This document shows, piece after piece, positions 45,701 to 57,989 of a DNA stretch of 64,000 nucleotides. The stretch spans positions 16,979,608 through 17,043,607 of the forward strand of contig NC_088299.1 in the NCBI RefSeq assembly GCF_032854445.1, read 5' to 3'. Below the pieces are notes generated by a model. The model was given only the letters and a program-made list of their open reading frames with translations, searched no databases and was not told the origin of the DNA. Position 1 is the stretch's first letter; each line of letters starts with the position of its first letter. A program made the position numbers and the translations under genes. This DNA is from Liolophura sinensis. Its lineage: Eukaryota; Mollusca; Polyplacophora; Chitonida; Chitonidae.

Positions 45701-46339
45701 ATCACAAAGCCATGTTCTATAAAGCTCAGTGTGATGCCACAAGATCAGGGCCTTGACAGTGACAGAGTGTTATGTGGTGTAAAGGGGCATGGACCTGTCT
45801 TCTAGTAAGGACCTGTACATCTGGGTATATGAGGCTTCCCACTGGACAGACACATGGCAGATGGTGAAGCTGTTAGCTCAGTGTTTATTCCCTGACCCTC
45901 AGGTTGATAAGTGCCCTTCCTGCTCCTGTGTGCCCTGGCTACAGCCAACAGCCAACAATCACCCTCTCAGTAAAAACATTCCCTAGGCCTGGCAGAAATA
46001 TTTACCTTTTGAGTGTGAGAAGTTGTTTGTACTTCAGCATTCCACACCAGTCTCAGCTGCAATAATACCAGTAATTAGAAACTCCAAGGTGGTTGGAAAA
46101 GCAGAAAGAACTTAGAGAGACAAGGGTTGTGAGGAACCCAAGTGGTACAGTATTTAGTCATACTGGTTGTGTTCATGACTAGGACTGTGCCTTGGGTTAT
46201 GGTTCAAGTCCATCAGGGTGGATTTTCATTCATTGTTCTGTGAACTTTATTCCATTGATCACAGAAATGATGTACAGGTAATCATTGTGGAATTTTATAA
46301 ATTAATTTAAAAACATCGGTTTTATGATACTGTTTGCAG

Positions 46340-46405
46340 GTATAAGGTTAGTAAGGCTTCGTCTCTGCTGGCCATTGTGGTGTAAATGAAAGATTCTTAA
46401 GTATG
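46340..46405 (+). mobile_element. SINE family A 3' fragment
   Basis: CTGCTGGCCATTGTGGTGTA, AATGAAAGATTCTTAAGTA matches the 3' domain with several changes. Confidence 0.45.
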
Positions 46406-46508
46406 TAGATGTCAGGCTTCCTAAATTAGCTTCATCTGTTGTCACCAAGGTTAATACAATGCCCACCCCTGTTAGTTCTTAGTCTCCTACAGCCCCCCAG
46501 TCCCCTAC

Positions 46509-46690
46509 TTATGGTGTTTGTTATCAAGAGGATGAGCAGGTGTATATGGTGTTAGTTATCTGGATGATGACCAGGTGTTTATGGTGTTAGTTATTTGGAT
46601 GATGACCAGATGTTTATGGTGTTAGTTATTTGGATGATGACCAGATGTTTATGGTGTTAGTTATTAAGAGGATCAGGTCTTTATGATATT
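46509..46690. repeat. 35-bp minisatellite, ~5 copies
   Basis: The unit contains TATGGTGTTAGTTATTTGGA and TGATGACCAG, with decayed units at both edges. Confidence 0.85.
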
Positions 46691-47217
46691 TGTTATCTGG
46701 AGGATGCATCTGGTTAAGGAACTTTTGCATTAAATATGCAAATGTTTAAACACAATAATTAAGGCATGAACCAGGATGAGGAAATGAGGCAATCTGAGGT
46801 GATGTGTGGAGATTGAGTGAACATAAGGATTTAGGGGTGTATCTTGGTTACAAAGGTAACAGCTACCAGGTAGTTGTCCTCCTGGACAGGACTAGATTAT
46901 ACCTTCTTTATACCTCTCTTACCTGTACTTGTAGATAGCAGAGATTACTTAGCCAGCTTTGTTAGTTGGACATTGATCAGCCCTAGTCATTGGCCAGGTA
47001 TAGACTGATGTATTTTTAAAAACCATTCCTTTGGATTATTTAGGTGTGTGCTATGATCATACCTTCACTTATTTTGGTCATTGCAAGCAAAGCTGGTTGC
47101 TAGGTAACATGGTTGTATGCTTTCTGCATATACATATAGGTGTTAGTCATTTGTAAATTTACAAGTTCAAATTGTGGCATGAATTAGGTACATGTATACT
47201 TGTTATTAGACAGTGGT

Positions 47218-47320
47218 ATAATTGTCAGGTGGGAAGGTCTGGTTTCCTCCCACCATAATGTTTACCACAGTGATGTAAGTAAAATACACTTGAGTAAAAC
47301 ACCAATCAAATATATAAATA
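47218..47320 (+). mobile_element. SINE family A fragment with internal deletion
   Basis: GGTGGGAAGGTCTGGTTTCC joins body positions that are far apart in the full copy. It then runs to ACACCAATCAAATATATAAA. Confidence 0.7.
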
Positions 47321-47530
47321 ATGGTCAGCTAATTAAGCAGTCAATTATCTACATGTATTTCCACTGTAATTCAACCTGTATTTACCTGTGATTTTATTGT
47401 CTTTTTCAGGCAGTTTTCACCCAACTGGACATTACGATGTATACAGAATCCTGAGATCTCCTACTGACCTCATTAACGTCGGATATTTCTTAACATCTTT
47501 GTGTTCGCTCTTGAATTCAGGCCAGTCAGG

Positions 47531-47609
47531 ATGAGTTCTGTGTCCAGTACACCCCTAGCCAGCCCGTCCACAACGCCCATCCCCATCCACCCAAAGTCAG
47601 CCTCCATGG
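47531..47609 (+). CDS. First coding exon of an unrecognised gene, partial
   Basis: Two acceptors are possible: TTTTTCAG before 47410 and GAATTCAG before 47521. The ATG at 47531 opens 26 codons plus one base, MSSVSSTPLASPSTTPIPIH then PKSASM. It ends at a strong ATGG|GTGAGT donor, phase 1. The Ser/Thr/Pro-rich N-terminus looks disordered and proline-directed. I do not recognise the protein. All later exons must lie to the right of the window or be missed, so this intron is at least 16.4 kb long. Confidence 0.6.
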
Positions 47610-47801
47610 GTGAGTTCCCCTTGTCTACATCTACATGTACATCTGTGCTGTTTTAGTAAGGTCGTATTATGAAAAACACACCTGTTGGCCACATAAATGC
47701 TCATGCATGTCAGGTGGTAAACATGTATAGCAGGAGAATCGCTCATATGATGGAGAGAAAAAATTGAAGGTGCTTGCTGAGGTTTTGTTTTGTTGGAAGG
47801 A

Positions 47802-48067
47802 TTTATTTATTTATTTGATTGGTGTTTTACGCCGTACTCAAGAATATTTCACTTATGCGACGGCGGCCAGCATTATGGTGGGTGGAAACTGGGCACAGCC
47901 CGGGGGAAACCCACGACCATCTGCAGGTTGCTGGCAGACCTTCCCACTTACGGCCAGAGAGGAAGCCAGCATGAGCTGGACTTGAACTCACAGCGACTGC
48001 ATTGGTGAGAGGCTCCTGGGTCATTACGCTGCGCTAGCGCGCTAACAGACTGAGCCACGGAGGCACC
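47802..48067 (-). mobile_element. SINE family A, full length, 12-bp target duplication
   Basis: Reverse-oriented intact copy with a (TTTA)n tail at its left and a complete tRNA-like head at its right (inverse of TGGCTCAGTCTGTTAGCGCG). It is flanked by TTGTTGGAAGGA at 47790-47801 and 48068-48079. Perfect flanks and intact boxes make it one of the younger insertions here. Confidence 0.95.
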
Positions 48068-48124
48068 TTGTTGGAAGGAGAAAGTTTGGAGAAATGGTGG
48101 GAATAGTTATGTGTGGGCTATTTG

Positions 48125-48868
48125 AAAGCGAGTATGTGTGGATGCAGATATATGTGTGGTAGGAGTATATGTGGATACAGATTTACATGTAGTAGGAGTA
48201 TGTGTGAGTGTGTGTGTGAATACAGATATACCTGTATCTATAGTAGGAATATGTGTGGATACAGATTTACAAGTAGTAGGAGTATGTGTGAGTATGTGTG
48301 AATACAGATATACCTGTAGTAGGAGTATGCGTGATTACCGATATACCTGTAGTAGGAGTATGTGTGAGTATGTGTGAATACAGATATACCTGTAGTAGGA
48401 GTATGCGTGATTACCGATATACCTGTAGTAGGAGTATGTGATCACAGATATACCTGTGGTAGGAGTATGTGTGAATACAGATATACCTGTAGTAGGAGTA
48501 TGTTGAATTACAGATATACCTGTGGTAGGAGTATGTTTGAATACAGATATACCTGTAGTAGGAGTATGTGTGATTACAGATATACCTGTAGTAGGAGTAT
48601 GTGTGAATACAGATATACCTGTAGTAGGAGTATGTGTGATTACAGATATACCTCTTGTAGGAGTATGTGTGAATACAGATATACCTGTAGTATGAGTATG
48701 TGTGAATACAGATATACCTGTAGTAGGAGTGTGTGTGATTACAGATATACCTTTTGTAGGAGTATGTGAATACAGATATACCTGTAGTAGGAGTATGTGT
48801 GAGTGCAAATATACCTGTTGTAGGAGTATGTGTGAATACAGATATACCTGTAGGAGGAGTGTTGAGTA
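48125..48868. repeat. 33-bp minisatellite, ~22 copies
   Basis: The unit contains ACAGATATACCTGTAGTAGG and AGTATGTGTGAAT. Two subtypes (GTGAATACAG and GTGATTACAG) alternate irregularly. Confidence 0.93.
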
Positions 48869-49733
48869 GATTACTGTTCTGTGTGAATGTTATGCATATC
48901 TGCTTATACACACCTTGTTCCCATAACCACTTCCAGTGTCCATATTGCGGATTAAGAAAAAAAAACACCCTCAGGGTTTTACCACAAACCCAGTCTTATA
49001 CAAGCTCAAGTTGCAAACATGTAATTAAGCTTTATAATTAAAAGATAAATATATAACAGTTTGAAATTCTGTGCCCATAAATTCAGCATTATGTTAAATG
49101 AAGCTTTCAAATTTGGCGGTAAAGAATTAGTTGTAATGTTGGGCAGGTGTTAACCTAGACACACTTGTCAGTGATGTTTGTTATAAAATTTGTCACAGTG
49201 AACAGCATGTTTCCCTGTAAATGTACGTAAACAAAGTGTGTTTTGTTTGATACTGTATCAATTAAGAGCAAAGGGCAGCTTAACACTTCATTTTATATCA
49301 GTTAAAAGCTTACAGTTAGAAGCTGTTAAAGAGTCTTTTGTTCATCATTGACATTTAAGACTAAAGTCAGAGTTGTGTGCTGTTTGTTACATTCTGATGT
49401 TAACATGCAGAAGGCAGAATTAAAATAACATCTGCATTGTTTAGCAGATTTTTTAAGGGTACTTGTTAGATTCTTAAACCTATTTGTTAAAATTTGCTTT
49501 TAAGCTACTGAAAAATGTAAAGAACTGTGAGTGGCATTGTTATGATGTATCAGGTGTATTATGTGCATCAGTTTCTTTGCGGTAAGACAATATCCTGTAC
49601 CAGTTCAGTGGATGCTGGGCAACATTGTTGCGATGTGAACTTAGGATACAAATATGAGTCAGTGCTTCACCTTAAAGATACATTATGCAACAATTTAGTG
49701 GATTCTGAGCAACATTGCCACTCAGGTACAAGC

Positions 49734-50169
49734 GGGTCCAGATTAACAAGAACCTTGTGCCAAAAAATCACGAGGTTTTGCCTTATCTGGACCTGCAGGT
49801 TCTATGACAGGAAGCACAAGTCTAGAACTTGACAATGCGAGATCAATGAAACCGCACGATATTATTGCTAATCTCAAGCAGTTTGTTAAATACCCCGCAA
49901 GAATAACTACAAAAATTGGGTGGATTTTGGTACTCTTGACGTGTGGTGTCAGCGTGCGGGTTTTGTGATGGGATGCGTGAGTCAAGAATTCAAGAATGTG
50001 AGATTAACAAAAAACTATGATCTTTGACAAACTGGTCAAGATTAGCAATAATATTGCACGGTTTATCTAATCTCGCATTCTCGATTTGTGCATCCCGTTA
50101 TAACACCCCCGGGTCGAGATTAAGCAAAACCACACGATTTTTTGCGCGGGTTTTTGTTAATCTTGACTC
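49734..50169. mobile_element. Foldback/MITE-like palindromic element, 436 bp
   Basis: The outer ~60 bases are an imperfect inverted repeat: GGGTCCAGATTAACAAGAAC on the left and the inverse of GAGTCAAGATTAACAAAAAC on the right. Inner segments pair as well (AATGCGAGATCAATGAAACC with the inverse at about 50060-50090). An AGATTA(A/G)CAA motif recurs in both orientations about eight times. No coding capacity was seen and the target duplication is not clear. Confidence 0.8.
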
Positions 50170-50929
50170 TCTAGTTCTCAACTAGCGTGTATTGAAAGAC
50201 GCGGCTCCAAAATGCTAGTGGCCGCATCTGTCTCCCATAGTGATCAAATAAATAGCTTACTCTGGTACAGTTGTATGTTTACATGTGTATGTATAACCAA
50301 TAGTTCCTTTCCACAGTGCATAACAAAAACTGTGATATTTGGAGGTGAGACATGGCATCTTTGTGGTGCTGTAGGCTTACTTGCTTATACCTCTTAACAA
50401 GGCAATATTCGCTTACAAATAAAGCTACTCTCAGAAAATGATTTGATGTACGTGTTTGCGATCTTTTACCCAGCCAAGAACATACAATTACGTGTAACTA
50501 CAGATAAGATAGGTCTTGTTCATTTAGTTTTCTGTGTTATTTTTTGCTTTAGTTATACAAGCTGTGCATAAAAACTACTTATAGTCTGATAAGGTAAACA
50601 AAAAGTCAGGATGCTGTTCATTAATTGGCTTACCTGTTCCTTTGTACTGCTTGTTAATTTAACACTTAACACGTGGATGGTTTGTGTACCTTTACTAAAC
50701 ATGGTAGGAAATTTCCCCAACACCTGTGTGTAGAGTGATAATTCAGAATGCTGATTACTCAAGATGCTGCATAGAAATCAAGGATAAATTAAACTCACTT
50801 CAAATGTTAATATTTTAATGGTAATGAGGTTTAATTGAGTCAAGCCAAACAGTTTTCGGTTAAAGATGTCCTGGCCTTTGATAAAAATTTATTCTGGCGC
50901 AGAAGTAGTCAGAAGAGAAACAAATTTCA

Positions 50930-51110
50930 TGTAGTTACTGTATTTACCCTAAATATTTTTTTCAAAGATGTGCATTTTTAAAGATAAATACAAAAAAAAT
51001 TGACTTTTGGTGGTGAAAGTTACCAAATTTTCCCACCTACCTTGGAAACAAACCACAAGTCATCTTTCTAAGATCAATATGTAGAACTCGCAGAATTCGT
51101 CATTATGAGT
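50930..51110 (+). repeat. Dispersed repeat family R1, diverged member
   Basis: GATGTGCATTTTTAAAGATA and TTGGAAACAAACCACAAGTC occur in the same relative order as in members near 31445 and 28700. Weak similarity. Confidence 0.3.
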
Positions 51111-51366
51111 AAGTTAGCCATGAACAAAATTTTAGGTCAAATACTATAAGCTTAATTGTAATCCTAAGTTTAATAAACAGGGTTTTTTTTGTTCTGTTTA
51201 ATTAACATAGTTGCGCAAGGACAAAGCGTATGGGTGTCATTTCCTCCTGGGTCTGTCTTATTATGTTGTGAGGCGACGTTTTGTCTGTTTTATAATAATA
51301 TTTTGTGGCCTGATACCTGTAGACCCATTCTCATTCATGCAGTAGGATTTATGTGGTTAACGTCAT

Positions 51367-52270
51367 AATTTTCCTAGTACATGTACTGATGGGTTATCAC
51401 TGGCTGTGTGGTCTAGGGTGTCACACTACAGATGATAATCCTTGATCAGTGTGGTCACATGTTATAATTTTCCTGGTACATGTGCTGGTGGGTTATCACT
51501 GACTGAGTGGTCTAAAGTGTCACACTACCGATCACAATCATAGATCAGTGTGGTCACATGTTATAATTTTCCTGGTACTTGTGCTGGTGTGTTATCTCTG
51601 GCTGAGTGGTCTAGGATGTCACACTACCGATCACAATCATAGATCAGTGTGGTCACATGTTATAATTTTCCTGGTACATGTGCTGGTGGGTTATCACTGA
51701 CTGAGTGGTCTAAGGTGTCACACTACAGATGATAATCCTTGATGAGTGAGGTCACATGTCATAATTTTCCTGGTACATGTACTGATGGGTTATCACTGAC
51801 TGAGTGGTCTAAAGTGTCACACTACAGATGATAATCCTTGATGAGTGAGGTCACATGTTATAATTTTCCTGGTACATGTACTTTTGGGTTATCACTGACT
51901 GAGTGGTCTAGGGTGTCACACTACAGATGATAATCATAGATCAGTGAGGTCACATGTTATAATTTTCCTGGTACATGTACTTTTGGGTTATCACTGGCTG
52001 TGTGGTCTAGGGTGTCACACTACAGATGACAATCATAGATCAGTGAGGTCACATGTTATAATTTTCCTGGTACATGTACTTTTGGGTTATCACTGACTGA
52101 GTGGTCTAGGGTGTCACACTACAGATGACAATCATAGATCTGTGAGGTCACATGTTATAATTTTACTGGTACTTTTGCTGGTGGGTTATCTGAGTGGTCT
52201 AGGGTGTCACACTACAGATGATAAGCTCTGATCAGTGAGGTCACATTTCATCATTTTCCAGGTACATGCA
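51367..52270. repeat. 99-bp minisatellite, ~9 copies
   Basis: Successive GTTATAATTT starts at 51461, 51560, 51659 and so on give a 99-bp period. The unit includes GGTACATGTACTTTTGGGTT, GTGTCACACTACAGATGA and ATCAGTGAGGTCACAT. Confidence 0.93.
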
Positions 52271-52544
52271 CTGGTGGGTTTTTACTGTTTAGATGTAGGG
52301 AGACCAGAGATCAAATCCAGTTTGGATTACACCAAAGACTTGTTATACTTGTTGCTGCCTGGCTTGGTGCTCAGCACTTAGAGGTTAGAGCAAGGATACA
52401 GGACTACTTGGCCTGGTGTCACTATAGTGTGGTTGTCTTAATTGTCTGGTGTCTTCGGCATGACGGAAGTACTTTGGCAAAATGTACTTGCTGTGTCACA
52501 ATAAGACACGGTAGGCTATGTGTACACACACCTACTGACTTCTC

Positions 52545-52610
52545 ATCATCATATAGCTGAAAAATTAATAAGTACGACGTTAAACCCCAATTATTCATTC
52601 ATTCACTGGA
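52545..52610 (+). mobile_element. SINE family B 3' fragment
   Basis: CATCATCATATAGCTGAAAA, AAGTACGACGTTAAACCCCA and an ATTCATTCATTCACT tail define the 3' end of family B. Confidence 0.75.
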
Positions 52611-52757
52611 TAGATAATGTGCACAATTCCTATAAACTGGACAGCTTCTCTTGCTTTCAGTGTTCTTGAGGTGTCTGTGTCAGTAAGAGGCTAACAATGC
52701 TGTTGGGAGTGGCCACTTTGCTTCCACCAGCACGACAGAAGTCACTTGTGGCATTTT

Positions 52758-53000
52758 GTGTTTTACGCCATACTCAAGAATATTTCACTGATATGACGGC
52801 GGCCAACATTATGCTAGGAGGAAAGCGGGCAGAGCTCGGGGGAAACCCTACAACCATTCATAGGTTGCTGTAGACCTTCCCACATACGACCAGAGAGGAA
52901 GCCAGCATGAGGTGGAGTTGACCTCACAGAGACTGCATTAGTGAGAGGCTCCTTGGTCATTGCAGCATGCTGGCATTCTAACCTCAGAGGCTCCCCAGTT
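52758..53000 (-). mobile_element. SINE family A, near full length
   Basis: Reverse-oriented. It contains TTTTACGCCATACTCAAGAA, CTCGGGGGAAACCCTACAAC and the decayed head on the right. It lies immediately before the 64-bp array. Confidence 0.85.
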
Positions 53001-53065
53001 GTGGGACAAGCAGCCAGTGGCTCACCAGTCATGTCAGTGGTTTACCAGCTGATGAACCCAGGTGT

Positions 53066-55225
53066 TCTCTGTTTTACCATTTGCTATCTGTCTCTAATGG
53101 TTTTGTACTCTGACATGTTCCCCAGGTGTTTTCTGTTTTACCATTTGCTATCTGTCGCTATTGGTTTTATACTCTGACATGTTCCCCAGGTGTTTTCTGT
53201 TTTACCATTTGCTATCTGTCTCTAATGGTTTTGTACTCTGACATGTTCCCCAGGTGTTTTCTGTTTTACCATTTGCTATCTGTCGCTATTGGTTTTATAC
53301 TCTGACATGTTCCCCAGGTGTTCTGTGTTTTACCATTTGCTATCTGTCTCTAATGGTTTTATACTCTGACATGTTCCCCAGGTGTTTTCTGTTTTACCAT
53401 TTGCTATCTGTCTCTAATAGTTTTGTACTCTGACATGTTTCCCAGGTGTTTTCTGTTTTACCATTTGCTATCTGTCGCTATTGGTTTTATACTCTGACAT
53501 ATTCCCCAGGTGTTCTCTGTTTTACCATTTGCTATCTGTCGCTATTGGTTTTATACTCTGACATGTTCCCCAGGTGTTCTCTGTTTTACCATTTGCTATC
53601 TGTCTCTAATGGTTTTGTACTCTGACATGTTCCCCAGGTGTTTTCTGTTTTACCATTTGCTATCTGTCTCTAATGGTTTTGTACTCTGACATGTTCCCCA
53701 GGTGTTTTCTGTTTTACCATTTGCTATCTGTCGCTATTGGTTTTATACTCTGACATATTCCCCAGGTGTTCTCTGTTTTACCATTTGCTATCTGTCGCTA
53801 TTGGTTTTATACTCTGACATGTTCCCCAGGTGTTCTGTGTTTTACCATTTGCTATCTGTCTCTAATGGTTTTGTACTCTGACATGTTCCCCAGGTGTTTT
53901 CTGTTTTACCATTTGCTATCTGTCTCTAATAGTTTTGTACTCTGACATGTTTCCCAGGTGTTTTCTGTTTTACCATTTGCTATCTGTCGCTATTGGTTTT
54001 ATACTCTGACATATTCCCCAGGTGTTCTCTGTTTTACCATTTGCTATCTGTCGCTATTGGTTTTATACTCTGACATGTTCCCCAGGTGTTCTCTGTTTTA
54101 CCATTTGCTATCTGTCTCTAATGGTTTTGTACTCTGACATGTTCCCCAGGTGTTTTCTGTTTTACCATTTGCTATCTGTCTCTAATGGTTTTGTACTCTG
54201 ACATGTTCCCCAGGTGTTTTCTGTTTTACCATTTGCTATCTGTCGCTATTGGTTTTATACTCTGACATATTCCCCAGGTGTTCTCTGTTTTACCATTTGC
54301 TATCTGTCGCTATTGGTTTTATACTCTGACATGTTCCCCAGGTGTTTTCTGTTTTACCATTTGCTATCTGTCTCTAATGGTTTTATACTCTGACATGTTC
54401 CCCAGGTGTTTTCTGTTTTACCATTTGCTATTTGTCTCTAATGGTTTTGTACTCTGACATGTTCCCCAGGTGTTTTCTGTTTTACCATTTGCTATCTGTC
54501 GCTATTGGTTTTATACTCTGACATGTTCCCCAGGTGTTTTCTGTTTTACCATTTGCTATCTGTCTCTAATAGTTTTGTACTCTGACATGTTCCCCAGGTG
54601 TTTTCTGTTTTACCATTTGCTATCTGTCGCTATTGGTTTTATACTCTGACATATTCCCCAGGTGTTCTCTGTTTTACCATTTGCTATCTGTCGCTATTGG
54701 TTTTATACTCTGACATATTCCCCAGGTGTTCTCTGTTTTACCATTTGCTATCTGTCGCTATTGGTTTTATACTCTGACATGTTCCCCAGGTGTTTTCTGT
54801 TTTACCATTTGCTATCTGTCTCTAATGGTTTTATACTCTGACATGTTCCCCAGGTGTTTTGTGTTTTACCATTTGCTATTTGTCTCTAATGGTTTTGTAC
54901 TCTGACATGTTCCCCAGGTGTTTTCTGTTTTACCATTTGCTATCTGTCGCTATTGGTTTTATACTCTGACATGTTCCCCAGGTGTTTTCTGTTTTACCAT
55001 TTGCTATCTGTCTCTAATAGTTTTGTACTCTGACATGTTCCCCAGGTGTTTTCTGTTTTACCATTTGCTGTCTGTCACTATTGGTTTTATACTCTGACAT
55101 ATTCCCCAGGTGTTCTTTGTTTCACCATTTGCTATCTGTCGCTATTGGTTTTATACTCTGACATGTTCCCCAGGTGTTTTCTGTTTCACCATACGCTGTC
55201 TGCCTGTAATGGTTATATACTCATA
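53066..55225. repeat. 64-bp minisatellite, ~33 copies, higher-order structure
   Basis: The unit contains CCAGGTGTTTTCTGTTTTAC, CATTTGCTATCTGTC and ACTCTGACATGTTC. Variant sites (TCTAATGG/GCTATTGG, GTTCCCC/ATTCCCC, TTTTCTG/TTCTCTG) fall in a repeating order. A rare GTTTCCC variant recurs 512 bp apart (53431 and 53943), and a rare TTTGTCTC variant recurs 448 bp apart (54431 and 54879). Confidence 0.95.
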
Positions 55226-55302
55226 TATCCCACGGGTGTTTTCTGTTTCACCATCGGCTCCCTCCCCCTCACAGTTGTATACATGTACTCTTATATATCC
55301 CC

Positions 55303-55477
55303 AGACCAGCTCATGCTGCCTTCCTCTCCGGCCGTATGTGGGAAGGTCTGGCAGCAACCTGCGGATGGTCATGGGTTTCCCCCAGGCTCTGCCCGGTTTC
55401 CACCCACCATAATGCTGGCCACCGTCGTATAAGTGAAATATTCTTGAGTACGGCGTAAAACACCAATCAAAAAAAAA
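55303..55477 (+). mobile_element. SINE family A, 5'-truncated, inserted in array
   Basis: Starts CCAGCTCATGCTGCCTTCCT. It runs through GGCGTAAAACACCAATCA and ends in a pure A run. TCTTATATATCCCC on the left and TCTTATGTATCCCC on the right may be the target duplication or simply neighbouring array units. Confidence 0.9.
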
Positions 55478-55494
55478 AAAAAAAATCTTATGTA

Positions 55495-56695
55495 TCCCCC
55501 TCGGTGTTTTCCGTTTTACCATCTACTGTCTGTAATGGTTATATACACATACATGACTGTTTTACCATCCACTGTGTGTCTGCAACAGGCCTGTACTCAT
55601 ATATATCCCCCAGGTGTTTTCTGTTTTACCATCCACTGTCTGTAATGGTGATATACACTTATATGTCTGTTTTACCATCCACTGTGTCTGTAACAGGCCT
55701 GTACTGTTATTTTTATGCCCCAGGTGTTTTCTGTTTTACCATCCACTGTCTGTCTGTAACAAGCCTGTACTCTTATATATCCCCCGGGTGTTTTCTGTTC
55801 TACCATCCACTGTCTGTCTGTAACAGGCCTGTACTGTTATATCTGTCCCCCAGGTGTTTTCTGTTCTACCATCCACTGTCTGTAATGGTGATATACACTT
55901 ATATGTCTGTTTTACCATCCACTGCCTGTCTGTAACAGGCCTGTACTGTTACATATATGCCCCAGGTGTTTTCTGTTTTACCATCCACTGTCTGTCTGTA
56001 ACAGGCCTGTACTCTTATATATCCCCCAGGTGTTTCCTGTTTTACCATCCACTTTCTGTCTGTAACAGTCCTGTACTGTTATATATATATGCCCCAGGTG
56101 TTTTCTCTTTTACCATCCACTTTCTGTCTAACAGGCCTGTACTTTTATATACATGTATCCCCTAGGTTTTTGCTGTTTTACCATCCACTGTCTGTCTGTA
56201 ACAGTCTTGTACTGTTATATATATCCCCAGGTGTTTTCTGTTTTACCATTCACTGTCTGTCTGTAACAGGCCTATACTCTTATATATCCCCTGGGTGTTT
56301 TCTGTTCTACCGTCTACTGTCTGTCTGTAACAGGCCTGTACTGTTATATCTATCCCCCAGGTGTTTTCTGTTCTACCATCCACTGTCTGTAATGGTTATA
56401 TACACTTATATGTCTGTTTTACCATCCACTGTCTGTCTGTAACAGGCCTGTACTGTTATATATATGCCCCAGGTGTTTTCTGTTTTATCATCCACTGTTT
56501 TACCATCCACTACAGACTGTCTGTCTGTAACAGGCCTATACTCTTATATATTCCCCGGGTGTTTTCTGTTCTACCATCCACTGTCTGTCTGTAACAGGCC
56601 TGTACTCTTATATATCTCCCGAGTGTTTTCTGTTTTACCATCCACTTTCTGTCTATAACATGACTGTACTCTTATACATCCCCCAGGCATTGATC
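55495..56695. repeat. Array related to the 64-bp repeat, diverged and irregular
   Basis: Units share CAGGTGTTTTCTGTTTTACC with the neighbouring array. They continue as ATCCACTGTCTGTCTGTAAC and AGGCCTGTACTCTTATATAT. Lengths vary from about 60 to 120 bp, with some units missing the CAGGTGTTTT part. Confidence 0.88.
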
Positions 56696-57989
56696 TTGTA
56701 GGAAAAGAAAATAGAAATAGCTATGAGGAAATAGCAGCTTGATATACTTGTTTCTTATGGACCTAATTCTTTGATTCAAGTTATGACAAACTGATGTATA
56801 GCTGGCGGCCTGATCTGTTTGAAGTCTGTTTGAAGTCTGTTTGCCTTATGTTTAGTGTACGTATGATGTGCAGCCAAGCATGGGTCTCACCTGTCCTGAT
56901 GTACACAGGTAAGGGGGTGTCCACCCACCTGCGTCAGTTACTGGATGATAGTCTTTACCTGCTCGTTAAGCTCGCACTGCTGGTGTTGCGTAGAAGAAAG
57001 ACACCAAGACGATGATTGGATCAAAATGTACTAAGTAAGCAAAAGATTTTTGATTTGCTCAGGTAGGATTTGGATCATTTTGCTGTACTATGTTGATGCT
57101 TTGTGTATATGTGTGTGTGTTGTGGTTTACACATACATGTAGCTGTTATAGCTGTACTTGGTCACACCTTTGTGCAGAGTGTGTTAAGTTGTATACCTAC
57201 CACTGATAATGATGGTGTCATACCTGTGTCATGTTGTACAGGCTTCTCTAATCTTTATGTACAGGTAAGCCACCGGTATCACTCAGAGCAGTACGTGTTT
57301 TGAAACAACTTAGCACTAATCTGCTCAAATTTAATCAGTGTACGATGATGAATGAGTCGTTTGAGATATAGATTTGATGTTTTATTATTGCTGGGTATTG
57401 GGTTTTAATAACTAAGGCCATACACATCATCGTAAAATATTTTAAGTTAGTTCTAGTGGCTTAAACAGTTGCAGTTATGAGAGTGAAAGGTTTATGGGCC
57501 CTGGCTGTGTGCTAATGAACTACAGTACATGCTCAGACATGTCTCCTTCACTCACCGCTACAAACCCCCCCCCTCCCCCATCCCCTACTCCGCCACCACC
57601 GCTCATTAGTCATACCTGTCTCCCCCAAGATGATTGGGTTAGGATAATTCGTGTCTGACTTTGTACATGTATGTATGAACTCGCATATGTTCCAGAGAGT
57701 AAGATGTTTTAGTAACTACAATCAACTCAGGTGTGCATTTACATCATAATCCAGGTAAACTTGACCTCACCTGGTACATGTACGCGTTATACCCAGCACA
57801 ATGACTCATTAAGTATGTGGGTGGATGCCTGTTAGTACTGACAGTTTGGCAGAGGATGTACAGGCTAGGTACTGAAGAGAAGGGTACATTGATTAAGCAG
57901 TTACATATTGATGCACATTTAGTAAATGACCTGTAATTCCAGCCAATAAAATGCATTGTAAGAGGCCAATAAATGTCATGAATTCTTAC

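Larger units (their letters stand above)
35168..47530 (+). other. Probable first intron and 5'UTR of downstream gene
   Basis: If 34985-35167 is its first exon, this is a 12.2-kb intron ending at the acceptor before 47410 or 47521. It contains the arrays at 36717, 38141 and 46509 and many SINE A fragments. The stretches 38510-40640, 40810-43190 and 43270-44460 hold nothing I recognise. Confidence 0.45.

Noticed and set aside
48335-48968. 157-185-codon minus-strand frames rich in Tyr, Thr and His
   Set aside because: They run through the 33-bp array and have no domain or plausible start.
55046-56658. Several 60-143-codon frames rich in Cys, Phe and Tyr
   Set aside because: They follow the 64-bp and related arrays (FSVLPSTVC-type repeats) and are repeat translation, not a gene.
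57563-57605. C-rich run that might be an i-motif or promoter element
   Set aside because: A short polypyrimidine stretch with no start-site context. Too little to support a function.
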